Shown piece by piece: positions 23,193 through 34,956 of a DNA stretch of 64,000 nucleotides (positions are counted from its first letter, which is position 1; every line of letters starts with the position of its first letter). The stretch lies in assembly GCA_006386115.1 (NCBI GenBank), contig VFIW01000003.1, positions 1,116,001 to 1,180,000 on the forward strand, written 5' to 3'. The position numbers and the translations under genes were made by a program. Source of the DNA: Globisporangium splendens (Eukaryota > Oomycota > Peronosporomycetes > Pythiales > Pythiaceae). The notes below the pieces were generated by a model. It saw nothing but the letters and a program-made list of their open reading frames with translations. It made no database searches and was not told the DNA's origin.

Positions 23193-24653
23193 ATGGACAA
23201 TCCAAACATGGTGACGGAGCGCATGGCGAAGAACGTGCCGCGGCTCGCGCTCGTGCCGCGTGACCAAGTGCGCGAATATACTGCTGTCGCTGACCACCAG
23301 GAGCTTGCTGTTGCTCCGCGTCGCAAGAAGCAAGCGAGCCCAGTCAAGCAGGCTCACTATGGCCATGAGCGCCACGAGATCCACACAGTGAACGATGAAG
23401 GGATTAGTGGAGGTCTGCCAGACGATGGCGAAGGCGATCATGACGATGATGCGTTGACTGCCGGCGGATTCGGCCAGCAAGTACAACAGGAACGTCAGTT
23501 GCGGCTTGGGGAGCGGTTTCTGCGTATGATGGCGCTCATGACGCGGCTTTCCAGACTGCAATTGGACACCCATGGCACTGAACCAACACCGTTGTCACCA
23601 CAGGCGTCCCTGGCAATACCCTCCTCCCGAACGGCGCTGGAGAAGATCATGCAGACCAAAGAAGAGCACCACGTGCACCCTCAAAAGTGCTTGCCACTGC
23701 ACAAAGCTGCCCCATCGTCGTCGTCTCCATCTAAAGGCGCTGCGGCGCCGCTCATCATTCCTGTGAACCCTGCAACGGAGCCGCTTCGTCCGCATCTGAC
23801 GTTCGAGATCTCGATGCTTCTGCCAGCGCCGATGGACACGCGGCAGAGTTCGCTGCAGTCCCCGATCCGGAGGAAACAGTTGCGACCGCGGTGCCGCAAG
23901 CGACGGAGACGGCGACGACGAGTCCCGCGAACATGGGAGACGTCGCATGCCACTTGGGTGCCGCGCGCTTCCGCCGACTACATCCACGAGCGCGCCGAGC
24001 AGAACTTCCTGGCGCGGAGCAGCTCGTCCAAACTGATGGAGAAGTTCGCGCAGCTGAAGCAGGTGCGCAAGTCGACGGACATGGCCAAGTCTGCGTCGAT
24101 GCCTGCACTCAACCACGACAGAAAGTATCTCTACGCGTTCCCGAACGAACACAAATCGTCTTCCAAGGCGCTGCCACCACGCAGTGCCATTCAAGAACAC
24201 GACGATGATGTCGAGGACGAGGATGATGGTGAAGACGACTGGCGAAACGAAAGCACTGGTGACAGTGAAGAGAACGACGATCTGGGTGATGCTGCCTCAA
24301 ACGAATTCGAATATGAAGATCAACGCGAACAACACTTTGCCGAACCGGGGAACAACGAGCCTCCATTCAGTTCATTACGATCCCTTCCTACCGACGCAAC
24401 CTCTCATACTTACCCAAACGAGGCGCCCCGCACGCATTTTTCTTCTATAACACAGGGAATAGACGCTAGACAAGCCCGTGATGAGGCCGAACAAGATCAA
24501 AGCACCGCTTCTTCGTCGACGGCAGCCTCGCAGTTGATGGCCCCGAGGAAGCGACCGCTGTACCACCAACCAGCGGGGATCTCGCCAGAGTTGAAGGTCT
24601 GGCTCATCGGCTCCGGCATGTTTCAGACCAAGCCGCGACACGCGATTCGGTAA
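23193..24653 (+). CDS. Acidic, largely disordered protein, function unknown
   Basis: Single open frame; taking the ATG at 23193 gives 486 residues. An ATG at 23064 would add 43 residues but would leave only 25 bases to the divergent eIF2B start. I do not recognise the protein. It opens MDNPNMVTERMAKNVPRLAL and has a helical part around residues 95-130. A basic coiled region follows (HERAEQNFLARSSSSKLMEK, then FAQLKQVRKSTDMAKSASMP). After it comes a long Asp/Glu-rich stretch, and the C-terminus (SPELKVWLIGSGMFQTKPR) looks conserved and may be a docking motif. There is no signal peptide or membrane span. Codon usage resembles the neighbours, so it is probably a genuine lineage-restricted gene. 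Confidence 0.7.
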   Translation: MDNPNMVTERMAKNVPRLALVPRDQVREYTAVADHQELAVAPRRKKQASPVKQAHYGHERHEIHTVNDEGISGGLPDDGEGDHDDDALTAGGFGQQVQQERQLRLGERFLRMMALMTRLSRLQLDTHGTEPTPLSPQASLAIPSSRTALEKIMQTKEEHHVHPQKCLPLHKAAPSSSSPSKGAAAPLIIPVNPATEPLRPHLTFEISMLLPAPMDTRQSSLQSPIRRKQLRPRCRKRRRRRRRVPRTWETSHATWVPRASADYIHERAEQNFLARSSSSKLMEKFAQLKQVRKSTDMAKSASMPALNHDRKYLYAFPNEHKSSSKALPPRSAIQEHDDDVEDEDDGEDDWRNESTGDSEENDDLGDAASNEFEYEDQREQHFAEPGNNEPPFSSLRSLPTDATSHTYPNEAPRTHFSSITQGIDARQARDEAEQDQSTASSSTAASQLMAPRKRPLYHQPAGISPELKVWLIGSGMFQTKPRHAIR

Positions 24654-24817
24654 CAACGAGGCGCTTCCATCGATCCTCTTCAACCGCACTTGGACTTTGG
24701 TGCTCCGCAACGCACAGGCTTCGCTTTTCCTTTTTCTTCGCACTTCTAAATAACAAGATAACTAAATCTCGGTTGGTTATATATCAACAGCCTTGATCTT
24801 CACAGGGCGATCTTGAT
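24654..24817. other. Convergent 3' spacer
   Basis: 164 bases between the unknown acidic-protein gene and the 3' end of the INPP4-type gene. AAATAACAAGATAACTAAA near 24748 may serve polyadenylation. No gene. Confidence 0.35.
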
Positions 24818-27800
24818 TTACGTTTTGCCCGACTTGTACGTTCCAGCCGGAGGCTTGTAGCAATCTGGGAGCATCTTGCGCTGCATCTCGTTGAACGCAA
24901 ACTTGTCCGCCTTGGTGTTCAGGAACACGTTTTTGCGGCGCACGCCATAGAGGCGCATGCTGGAGCAGATCTTCGAGCCCTGTGTGGCTTTCAACTCGGA
25001 ACACAGGATGCGCGCTTGCTCCAAGGTCACGGACATTGCCGTGCGATCCTTTCCGCTTTTGCAGCACGTCACACGGGACCCACCGAGTTCGCGGCAGAAA
25101 TCCGATGAATCCATCAACAGCGCTACGTTTTTCTTGAACTGGTTCGATGACGAGCAAACGTGATGCTCAATCTGAGCTAGCAAGTCATCCAACGCCTCGA
25201 TGCTGTATCTACTGATAGAGAGTTCGCCGCCAACGCTGCTTGCGCGGCGTCTCGACGAACCATGCGTCCGGAAATCCGACTCGTAGTTGTGCATCCGTCG
25301 GAAAATCGTGTACAGGTTCTTCAGCTCCTGGAGGTTGTCGCGGTTGATGCGATCCTGCACTTTCACCGAGCTCGCCTTGTACGCGTGCACTAAAGTCTGC
25401 TTCTCATTCACGCCCTGAGTGAACAACACACAGCGCATCCGGAAGGGTTTGCTAGTCATGAGCAGCGGCGGCAGGATGTTCATGTGAGTTTCTTGAATAC
25501 CGATCGTCACAAGCAGGTAGTTGCCGCTTCGACTTTGCGCTGTGCCATTCATATCGTTCGCGTTGTTGTTGCTTGCGAGAGCACGTCCATCGGATGGCGA
25601 GTAGTTCTTGATGCTGAAGTGATCGCCCGTCGAGCTGTGCTTCCGGAACTGCACAAACACATTGCGCAGCCACTTGGCACCCGCTGCGAAGTCCTCGAGC
25701 ATCCCAATCTCTTTGCCCTGTGTACTCAGCAGCGACTCGAAGTTCATCAAGTACCCGAATTTCACCGCATTGTCGAGCTGCAGGCGATGGTGTTCGCTGC
25801 CAACCACGGCGAGGTCCAAGGTTGCAAGAATGCATGCGACCGCTGCTGACAGGATTTGACTCCCGATAATGTCGAGTCGATCTTTCAGATCCAGTCGCGT
25901 TTTCAGGGAAGTTATCGAGTCCTCAGCTTGGTTCGGCACTTTGCTGTAGCTCCCTCGGCTTCGTTGTCGGACTCGCTCAATTTGAGTCGATGCAGCGGCT
26001 GAAGGTCCGCCCATCGGAGATGTAGGCAGCTCGTCGGAATCACCACCGACTGGAGATGCGGCGGCTGGATTGCTCGTACTCGCGTCGCTGTCGCTAATTC
26101 TCATATCTGTGTGAGGATAACCACCGTTAGCAAAGCCCTTGGTGTGCGCTGCAGGGCAGCCCATGGTCATTGTGTGCCACACAAACGGAGGACTGCTGTC
26201 GCTACTTTGGCCTGCTGACTGTTTCTTCCTCTTTGCATTTGGAATTTGATGGGATGCGCACAAGAACTGATCCTGCATGTTTGTTGGAAGGAATTGCCAG
26301 TCATCGAGACTCTTGTACGTGCTTCGCTTGAATGGCGCGATAACCTCGGGCTGAGATGTTTTATCCTTTTGCTTGGATGAGCTCTTCTTCAACGTTCGCA
26401 AGGTGTCGAAGATCTTGCCGTCCTTCTGCTCGTCCAGCAGACGCTTTTCCTGCTTCATCAAAAATTGGCGCTGTTTCATGTACTCTTCGCTTTTCTTCCT
26501 GCAGTATTCGAGCTCGTACTCGATCAGCGTCACTTCCAAGTGGTTGCCGGCCGCATTCTTAGCTGAAAGCTGTTTGTGCAACCGCCGCGTTCGTTCCAGC
26601 ACCTCGGCTTCCAAGTAATCCAAGTATGCCAACGGCAGTGCAAAAGTACTGCGAGGAACACGCAGAATCTCATCGAGCGCAATGAAACGCACTGTGGATG
26701 TACCCGAGTCGCTGCTGTTCCCCAAGAAGCTCCCGTTGTCGATAACTGTTCGCGCATTACTGTTTCGCGAAAAATCAGGTCGCGCAGCAGGATCGTCCGG
26801 TGGCGTCAATGTCGTCGGGATGAGGTATTTGGTGTTGGCCATGTCGATTCCTGTCGTTGGCAGGACTTCCTGGGGCGAAAGCGATCGGAACGCTCGAATC
26901 ACGATCTGGATGCCGTCGCTACTCGTGGAGGGGACGAGCGCCGCGCCTCCACGAGTCGTCTTAAAATCGACAGCTTCAGGCAGTAGCAGCGGCGCATTAT
27001 TACTCTCGGGCAGCTGCTTGGTTCCTTGTGGCAAATGATGACCATCAAGTGAAGAATAATCATAGGCCGTGCCGTTTTTCTCCGTCAACTGGATTGTTTT
27101 CGCAATGGAGCTCAAAAAGTTCTCCGTGACGTGGCAACGACCGACGCCGAGACACGATTGCGCCGTTCCAGGGCTCTGGTTCAATGCGCACTTGTACAGC
27201 GTGAATCGAAGCTGCGCGTACTGCTCTAAATCGGCAGACACGACGATCGTGAAGGGAACCTTGGCCGAACTTGCATCACCAGACGACGCCGTACCGGTAG
27301 CTGCAGCGATCAGCGTGGAGATCTTGATGGCGTCCGTCGTACCAATGTCGACCAGGTTCTTCGTCTGCTTCAAGTACCCGCTGATTTTCATGAAGCAGCC
27401 CACTTTCTCGTTGCTCACGTCGTTGCGCATCAGCTTGCTTCTCCTGCCGAGCATGATTTCAATCGAGATGTCGTACAGGTTGTTCTTCCTGGTGGTCATG
27501 GAATTTGGGTTCAAGCTCACGATCGTGATCTTGTGTTGGCTCGGACGGCGTCCTCGTCCGGAATTAAGCACGGTGTCTGTCACCTGATCTTCAGCCATCG
27601 GCTCCAGCGGCAGGTTCAGTGTGCTCTGACCAGACATGAGGTAGTCGGCGTCACCCTCACCATCGCTGTCCGAGTCCTCGTTCCAGGAAGACGACGAGCT
27701 TGCTTCCAGCAATTGCGACAGGTCGAAGTTCGGATCCTCGAACAAACCGCGTGACGAGTTTGTAAACAGCGGGTTCTGATTATCCTCCTTCTCGGTCTCC

Positions 27801-29070
27801 GAGCTGTACGGCATATCCGGCGCCGAGTACGTAGTAGAAGAAGGAAACGACAACGCTGAATGACCTACGGGATTGACGACGGCTGCCTTCATCGGGGATG
27901 GCTTTGTTGGGACACTCACGGATTTGGCCATCGATGAACGGCGCGCATTCGCGACGTTGCTCGGGCGGGAATCGGTGGACTCACGGTTCATGAGGCTTGT
28001 TCGTGACAGCCCCATCGAGATGCGATACTTTTCTGCGCGCACGAAATCCACGAGTTCCTGGCACGAATCGATCCATCGTTGCTGGCTGTCCCTGTTCTCG
28101 GCCTCGAGCAGCAGCGTCTTGGTCTCGGTACGGATCTGGAACCTGTAGGGTGCGTGGCCCGACGCGCTTTTATCCAACACCAGCGTGTCGGGCGAAATCG
28201 GGATCTCGCCGAGCAGCTCCAGTTTCTCCTCGGACGTGTAATAGCAGAGACTGGGGAAATCGCGACGCAAGATGAAAAAACGCTAATGGCGGACATTATA
28301 AATGAGAAAACACGCAAAATGGTTAGCTACAAAGAACCCGGCGTCGCACGCAAAGGGGGAGCGTAGCTACTCACCGTTTTCCAGTTGCGACGCCACGAGC
28401 CCTCTTTTGTGAGTGTCCCGCAGCGCACGACGTCGTCGGCCGTGAACTTTGCAGGTGCCGCCTTTTTCGTGGCCACCGGGTCGTTGGACGACATGGTCTT
28501 GCCGCGCCGCTTGAGCACACTGAGCACTTTGGAGCGCTCCTTGGTCTCGAACACTTCGCCCTGGAACTTGCCATACGTCGAGCACATGGACGACGACCGG
28601 CGATCCAACGGCGTCTGCTGTCACACAAGGAAGAGAGAGAGAGAAAGAAAGAGAGGCATTACATGAATCAACCCGCCGTACACAAGAGACAAAGTGGTCT
28701 GCAGGAGTCCAAACGGCCGCTGTACCTTGTCGAACGATCCGCCATGGCGACTGCTGCTGCGCGTGCTCTGCTGATGTTCGGAGAGCGTGCCGACAGAACG
28801 CATGGACTGGAACATGTCGGTCGTCGGTCCCTTCCACATGGTGTCCTCGGCTCCCGGCTGCGACCGCGTGCGCGCGAGCGACGGCTGCCCGAAGTCGGGC
28901 TCGGAGCCGCGCCGCAGCGTCAGCGGATACACGTCGTAGAGCGAGATGGAGGGCGCCGAGGCCGGCCGCGCCTGCGCGCGCACGCCGCGCTGAGACGCCG
29001 TCATCACGGCGCCTGCGTCCTTGAAGGGAGAGGCGTCCGCGGAGAAGCCCGCGGCCGTCGTCGTCGCCAT
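24818..29070 (-). CDS. PH-domain inositol polyphosphate 4-phosphatase (INPP4-type)
   Basis: Three exons, all in phase 0: 29070-28726, 28617-28375 and 28282-24818, giving 1,350 residues from the ATG at 29070. INPP4 enzymes remove the 4-phosphate of PtdIns(3,4)P2 at plasma and endosomal membranes. The active-site Cys-x5-Arg loop is intact: CKSGKDRT at about residue 1270. The N-terminus is Ser/Arg-rich and disordered. A PH domain spans about residues 172-275. It begins RCGTLTKEGSWRRNWKT, is interrupted exactly at the exon 2/3 junction, continues FFILRRDFPSLCYY, and ends with a WIDSC helix. A C2-like region follows (about residues 350-460), then a long linker and the helical phosphatase region. 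Human INPP4A/B lack this N-terminal PH domain, so the architecture is expanded. I infer PtdIns-dependent recruitment by the PH and C2 parts; lipid specificity is not readable. Confidence 0.9.
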
Positions 29071-30029
29071 GTTCTAATGGAAATGCGGGGCCGGAGCGAG
29101 TGCGCGACGACGGAAACCTCTGGAACTGCATGCGCACCGCACGGCTTCAAATCAAGTCTCAGAGGATCCTACAAACCCCGAACCCCACCAACCGTGCTCT
29201 TTCCGAATTTTTGCTGTCGAAGATGGGGACAGCCCTACCCCCGCGTCGATTTAACCACACATTTGCGTACTGTACTTGTCGAATCGTGTTTTTTGCTGAT
29301 GCAGTTCAGTCGGAATTGAATTGCAACAACTGCAGTGTGAGGGTGGCCACTATTTTACGACAGTGCAAGACGGGGCGGGCTGTCCATTCAGTTGCATCAA
29401 GGTGCATTTACTTACGGCGTGAGACGTTCAGAGGTGCCATAGTAATGCTGCCCTTGTTGAAAATTTGGACAATGGGGATGAAGAGATCACAAGTCGATAA
29501 TGATTGTCGAGTCGCCGCGGCGGCAGTTTGCTGCTGGCTGACCACGCCACTGCCTTGCTTGACACGTCGCTAACAATCGAAAACAGACGCTCCGATTGAC
29601 GCGCGATCAGAAACGCACCAACTGGGCAGAAATTGCAGAGTTACTCACGCGTTGAAAGCCTGAGCAGCATAGCGCGGAAAGACAGAATGTGCGGAAAAGT
29701 TGTGATCTTTTTTCCTCGTAAATCATGGCCGAAACCACAACGACCGTGACAAGTTGTCCACCTTTCTGCATGTTTGCACTGAAATTAACGGTTATAAAAT
29801 GCATTTGTTACGCTGACGGGTTAGGCTTGAACTTGCTATGTTTGATCCACTGCGGGTAGGGGTGGTGGATGTGAGTGTGCACCTCGTCAGAAAGCGAATT
29901 TAATTGCACACCACACGCACTTAGCGGTGCGCACTTTGTGTCATCATTGCTTGTGAAGGCGGTGACTGCAGTAGACGACGGCCATCACTTGGGAACACCA
30001 TCGGCTCCTCCTTCTGCTGTTGCTAATGA
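29071..30029. other. Intergenic region between gene space and retrotransposon block
   Basis: Nearly 1 kb with no convincing coding frame; an open frame of 157 codons at 29100-29573 has no protein-like pattern. Minus-strand GCATTTCCATT close to the INPP4 ATG is a weak initiator. From here rightwards the composition becomes poorer in GC and mobile-element sequence begins. Confidence 0.4.
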
Positions 30030-30767
30030 TATCACCTGTAAAATGAGAGAGAGAAGGTGATTCTGTTTAACGTATGATCCACATACAGTTGAAGAATTCC
30101 TGAGTCTCATTAACACTGCTGACAGTGAGGTGTTTCGAAGTTTTGACGGGGTAGCACCGATATCATTGTCGAGTAGAACTGCGACTTGGGACATAAGAAT
30201 TTGATCAGTTCCCCCGCGATTCGTCGGTGAGTATCTTCGCATTCTTGGAGTTCATTGCCACGTTGGCGAGAAGATCGGCCATTTTGGTTTGTTCTCGTTT
30301 TGTGTGATTCCAGGAGGTCCACGCAAAGTTGGCGATAATTTGATTTACCCGAACTGCTAGTGGCTGCAACTCGGTCTGGCGTATTGAGGCGAACCCGTTC
30401 TGGGAAGCGATAATCATTTGGGTGTCTCCGAAGACTTCCAACTTGACTTCATAGTGCTGTAGGTAGTGTGCACTGTATGCGAGGCTGTCTTTCAGCGCAC
30501 TGTATTCGCACCAATTATTCGTGACTTCCGATCCCATGTACGCATAGCCGCATGCTTTGAGTTCCCATCGATTGCTTCGTTCATTCAGGAAGATGAGTGC
30601 CCAACTGCTGCCTCCTGGACCTGGGTTGCCGCGTGCACCTCCATCGAAACACAAACGCGCTGTCGCCCACGCTCCCAGTTGGCGCGACAAGTCTTGTCTC
30701 TCCAGTACGCTGAGCAGTTGGCTCAGGCGAGTTGCATTGATCTTTTCTCCTGGTATCAACTGTAAAA
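30030..30767 (-). mobile_element. LINE family A, 5'-truncated copy with imperfect target-site duplication
   Basis: A 710-base fragment (30044-30753) of the same minus-strand element as at 34973-37499. It starts at the GA-repeat (TC tail of the sense strand) and stops where the homology ends after TTTTCTCC. Flanks are TATCACCTGTAAAA (30030-30043) and TATCAACTGTAAAA (30754-30767). They are 14 bases with one mismatch, as expected for an ageing target-site duplication made by target-primed reverse transcription. Confidence 0.75.
30205..30753 (-). pseudogene. RNase H domain fragment of LINE family A
   Basis: This encodes the RNase H part of ORF2: CFDGGARGNPGPGG (first catalytic Asp), a Glu-containing NNWCEYSALKDSL helix, VFGDTQMIIA (third acid) and KMADLLANVAMNSK (last Asp). 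All four acid positions are present. Compared with the longer copy it carries substitutions (for example DGLAY to DSLAY), and a frameshift near 30207 makes it stop about 45 residues early. It has lost the reverse transcriptase and zinc-finger parts, so it cannot move by itself. Confidence 0.8.
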
Positions 30768-31320
30768 AGGCACCTCCCATTTGCATACGCTCTACAGTAC
30801 ACGCTCCTATTGTACACAAGGGAAATCACTGCCAAATCATCCTGGTGGCAATGCGCGCTCCACCCACATGCGTACAGTACACGGACGCGCACGATGCGTC
30901 AAAAGGGCATCATCCCGCCAGGCTGCTTGCCGCGTTACAATTGGGGAACGCCTACAGTTGCGACCGCCCCATTGTTCGTCTCCCTCCTTCTTGAGGGCCA
31001 AAAAATCCAGCGACCAACGTTCTCCCATGTTCAGCCCCCATGATTTGGAATGTACGATCTTTCATTGTGTGCGCACACGCACCAACGCGGACAGAGGAAT
31101 CTCCATAAATCAGTGCTTTACCACTGATTTGTTTCCCAAAATGCCATTTTCAGTCATAGAAACAGGCAAAAATAGTGGTCTGGTGCAAAGTTCGAAAACG
31201 CTAGATCAACGTACTTACTGATGTTTCACAGTCCTTCACGAAGAAAGTAATGTGTAGCAAGTTGGCACCCAGTTTTCAATATTGCCAACAAGCAAACTCG
31301 TTGGCGCTTTGGTACCCAAG
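30768..31320. other. Spacer between LINE fragments
   Basis: No gene is recognised. An 11-base inverted repeat, TGGCACCCAGT (near 31263) and ACTGGGTGCCA (near 31384), brackets the junction with the next LINE copy. This may be unrecognised host DNA or diverged LINE sequence. Confidence 0.35.
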
Positions 31321-32757
31321 CACCAGCGATAGGCGTGCTGAGAGATGACGCGGTAGACGCGGTGAGAACGTTCTCTGCGTGGCACTGGGTGCCAGTGTGC
31401 GAGTTTCATAACTGCTGTTCAACGGTCCAGACTCTTCTCCGGCTGAAAGCCAACCGACTCTCCATGTGGAACTATGAGAAAGCTGATCTATCCTGCTCGA
31501 ATCCCGAATGCTCCCAAGTTGTCCAATCTTCTGTTCAACATCTACTCTGGGAGTGTCCGAAAGCCAAACTGGTGTGGAACTACTTTTATGCGCTATGGGC
31601 GAAGATCGGAATCACTCCTGGTCACGACCCCGCAATCTGGATCTTCAGTTTGGATCTACCACATACTCCAAGGCATGCATGGACCACGATCAAGAGACAC
31701 ATTATCGGACACAAGTTCTCCAATGAACATCTCCAAGATAATCTCTATCCCGTCGCACACATGCTGTGGCGATATATGAGCGCGTCGCTCATACAGACCA
31801 TTTGGTGTGCGCATCTGCGACGCATGGATCCGGATCCAATCGAATCGACTGCTGAGATGGCGATCATGATGACCAGATTAGAGGCAGGAATGCGAAACCT
31901 CACACGACTCGCTGAAGCGCAAGCTGGAGACTCGGACGGTCACACGGTTGCAGCAGTTCTCGAGGTCTATGTCGACTGCTTTCTCAGCCAAACCGACGCC
32001 ATCCCCTTGACTCCAAATGGTACTCGCGGCGTTTACCTGTTGTTTTTCGATGGTGGATCACGCGGCAATCCAGGACCAGGAGGGACTGGATCCATTATCG
32101 CGCGTGTCCATAAGGACTCGCACACAGCCAGTTTAATTTGGGCCGCCAGCATGGCCTATAGCAGGAAGGACACGACCAACAACTTTGCCGAGTACTGGGG
32201 TCTCATACACGGACTTCGAGAAGCCCAACGCAGTCACTTCGAACCGTTGTACGTGATTGGAGACAGTGCACTCATTATCTCCCATCAGCGAATGCATCGG
32301 TCCCCTCGACAGCACCGATTGGCACGTTTATACCAGACAAGTCGACGACTCGAGGATTGCATCGACATCCGAGGATGGTACCATCACTACCGTGCCTTCA
32401 ACAAGATGGCGGACTCAGCTGCTAACCTAGCCATGGATACCAGAACCTCAACGCAGGTTCACTTCCCAACTCATCGAGCTGCTTTCAACAATCTCACCCA
32501 GGATCTTGACAACGACGTCATGCATTGGCTTATGCGAAGTTCGGAAGAACCAAGGTCATTGGACAACACAAGGCAGCCTCACATAGGACCAAGAGAACAT
32601 GCCATCCTGGTCAAAGATTATTTGGCATTCAGAAGTGATCTATTGCAAACCGCGCTATAGATACATTTACACTCCTGTATGAAATTCGCAATGAAGATTA
32701 GGTAGGAGAATGGATATTGTAGGTCACGACGATGAACCTAAATATACCTCACCTTAT
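31320..32757 (+). mobile_element. LINE family B, 5'-truncated plus-strand copy
   Basis: From about 31427 to 32757 this copy is almost identical to the corresponding part of the other family B copies. It ends with the shared 3' sequence (CCTAAATATACCTCACCTTAT). Upstream, about 31320-31426, similarity continues only at protein level (CEFHN against SELHN of other copies). The 5' edge is therefore blurred and I find no target-site duplication. Its 3' end abuts and truncates the decayed minus-strand gene at 32757. Confidence 0.8.
31335..32660 (+). pseudogene. C-terminal part of LINE family B ORF2 (zinc finger + RNase H)
   Basis: Open for 441 codons but without the N-terminal endonuclease and reverse transcriptase. 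It contains the reverse-transcriptase zinc-binding region (CSNPEC, then H-x4-C) and an RNase H domain with FFDGGSRGNPGPGG, FAEYWGLIHG, VIGDSALII and KMADSAANLAMD. No stop interrupts this part, so it is a young or recently converted copy, but it has no autonomous start. Confidence 0.8.
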
Positions 32758-34868
32758 CAAGAATAAAGGCACTCCAATGCGTTCGGGTACTGACTTGTCG
32801 CATCGTGTCCAAGCAGATCTCGCCACAGCGTCTCACTGAGTCGCCAAAGCACCGAGGACGACGCAGGAGACAATAACTGCTCTACATGCTGCAATTGCTG
32901 GGTGCTTGGATTGCAGCTGTGTGTGTTTGCACTACCACTGCAGGAGAGCCGACATAAACCAACCAACGACTCGTCGAGCAGTCTGCGCTGAGATGAGTCC
33001 TTTTGCAGGTTTTCGGCTCGACTTTCATTCAGAATTTGGAAATTGAACGCCACTAGGGCTAGCGCATGCTGCACGACTTTGTGGCCGTTGGATCCATCTC
33101 CATGGGCTGCTAGCACCGCCTCGAAAATAGCTAAGCCAGCGTCCACGAACACCCAGATCACATGCTTGTTCATGATAGCGTGCTCCATATGTTGGAGAAT
33201 CTGGTCGTTTACAGCGCTGTCTTTTGAAGAACCAGAATCGCATGGCTTCTTGACACGCAATTCAAAAAGCCGTGTGAGAAACTCCGTCCACGTAGCTACC
33301 AGCGAACCAAAAAAGACAACAACACCTCCTTCGCTTTGCTTGCAGTACTGCAGTCCTCCGAGTATTTTCTCCTGTAGAGTATGCTGGAACCAAACAAGAG
33401 TCGTCATCTTGTGCGCTGATGTCTCAGGAATATAATCCGGGGCATCTGAGAATACGGTCTTAAACAGGCTTTCAAGATATGGACAGCTCGACCGTTCTTG
33501 CAACCCCAAGAGACACGCTTTGTACACTTTCAAGACGTCCTCGTTGATGTTGCTCGACAAGAACGTGATCATTTCCTGCGCTCGTGACAGCTCCGTTAAC
33601 GGGATCGGAGAGCTAGTCTCGTCCTCGTCAGCTAGTTCAGCATAAAGATACTTGAGTAGATTTTTGCGTTTCGCTCGAAGAAGCTCGTTTTCTTCACCAA
33701 CGATCTTCTCGAGCAGCAGTGCATTGAGTGATTCACAACTGCTGACGTCAGCCGGCACATCTTTTTCCTCCGAGTTGAACGCTCCAATGAGTTTCAGCAC
33801 AAATTCTCCAAATACTTGAGCGTGCGTGGATCCATCGCCGCACTGTTCCTGATCTACAAACTGGCCCGCATCCAACGACGCGAAGCGCAGTTCGCGACCA
33901 TCGCACGTCACCAAAAGCGAGTCGAACTCGATATTTTGCATCCAAAAGCCTTCATTTTTCATGGCGATCGTTGCCAATAGCACCTGACGGCACCAAAAGA
34001 TCACGATTGGTGCCCAAAACCGAAGCGAGAGACCCGGGATTTGCATATGCGTGATGCAGTCCGTGAGCGACAGACGTGATCCGAGCGACACACTCACCAG
34101 TGCTGTTCCGTGCACGTCGCTATCCGCATCCTATGCATCGGTATTGCAGATGTTTTGTCCCCACTGATCAAAAATCGGCGCATCCATTGCGTTAAAGCAC
34201 ACAGTCAAGAAAAATTCTCGTGCTCGCCACCGCTGGATTTTACAGTAAAACGTGAGTTCTTGCTGGAATTTGTGTTGATCCTCGGCGCCACCTCCATGCG
34301 AGACAAACACGACCGACAAAGCGACTGCGTCGCCTTGCCCTCGATTACTCCGTTTGCCTTATGCGTCAAAGGAGGTGTGGTATCGAATGCGAGCCAAATC
34401 GCAGGGCTCCTTGAGTAGAATGGAGGCTACCACGACGTCGATTACTGGCAGCAGCGTCTTCAAGAGTTGCTCCAGTCTCTGGTTGATGGCCACAGTTGGC
34501 GTCAGTATCTTTGTGCTATCTCCATCAAGTGAACTCAGTTGCAATTGTTGAAGCTGTACTCGATGCATGAGGCGCGTCCACTGCGAAGAAGCGAGGATCA
34601 GCGCGTACTTTTCATCGGTGGCTGCGATTCTGTCGCCGGTGGTACTTTCGCGACGCATTTCAATGATGCGACCTTTAGAATCTCCAAGTGCTTGGTCGAA
34701 GAGCTGTGAAAAATTGTGTTTTTCTACGAGAAACGCCACAACTTGCTGTGGTGAGAACAACGTGTCCAGTAAACCTGGATGACTGCCTTTGGATCTCGTT
34801 CTCGAAAAGAACGCTCGTAGCTGCTGGGCAGCGAGAGCACCGAATTCACTGGTCTCTCGACCCCAACG
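32757..34868 (-). pseudogene. Decayed host gene truncated by LINEs on both sides
   Basis: One reading frame on the minus strand runs from about 34868 to 32757 but contains in-frame stops at 34361-34359 (TAA) and 34133-34131 (TAG). The three open pieces share the same frame. They give a predicted mostly alpha-helical protein of about 700 residues, with segments such as EFGALAAQQLRAFF, VVAFLVEKHNFSQLFDQALG and NEDVLKVYKACLLGLQE. The 3' end stops inside the tail of the neighbouring LINE (32757), so the original C-terminus is lost. The 5' end lies about 100 bases from the family A insertion. I do not recognise the family with certainty; an alpha-solenoid (nucleoporin-like) protein is possible. 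Short introns around the stops cannot be excluded, but no convincing splice pairs are seen. Confidence 0.55.
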
Positions 34869-34956
34869 TCAACTTTTTCTTTCGCCAACACAATCTAGCT
34901 CAGCACAAAAGCCATTGTGAAATTTGTGGTCTACCCCACAGATTACGCAATACCAA

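Noticed and set aside
29100..29573. Plus-strand open frame of 157 codons
   Set aside because: No recognisable pattern and no conserved start context; it lies in the 5' flank of the INPP4-type gene.
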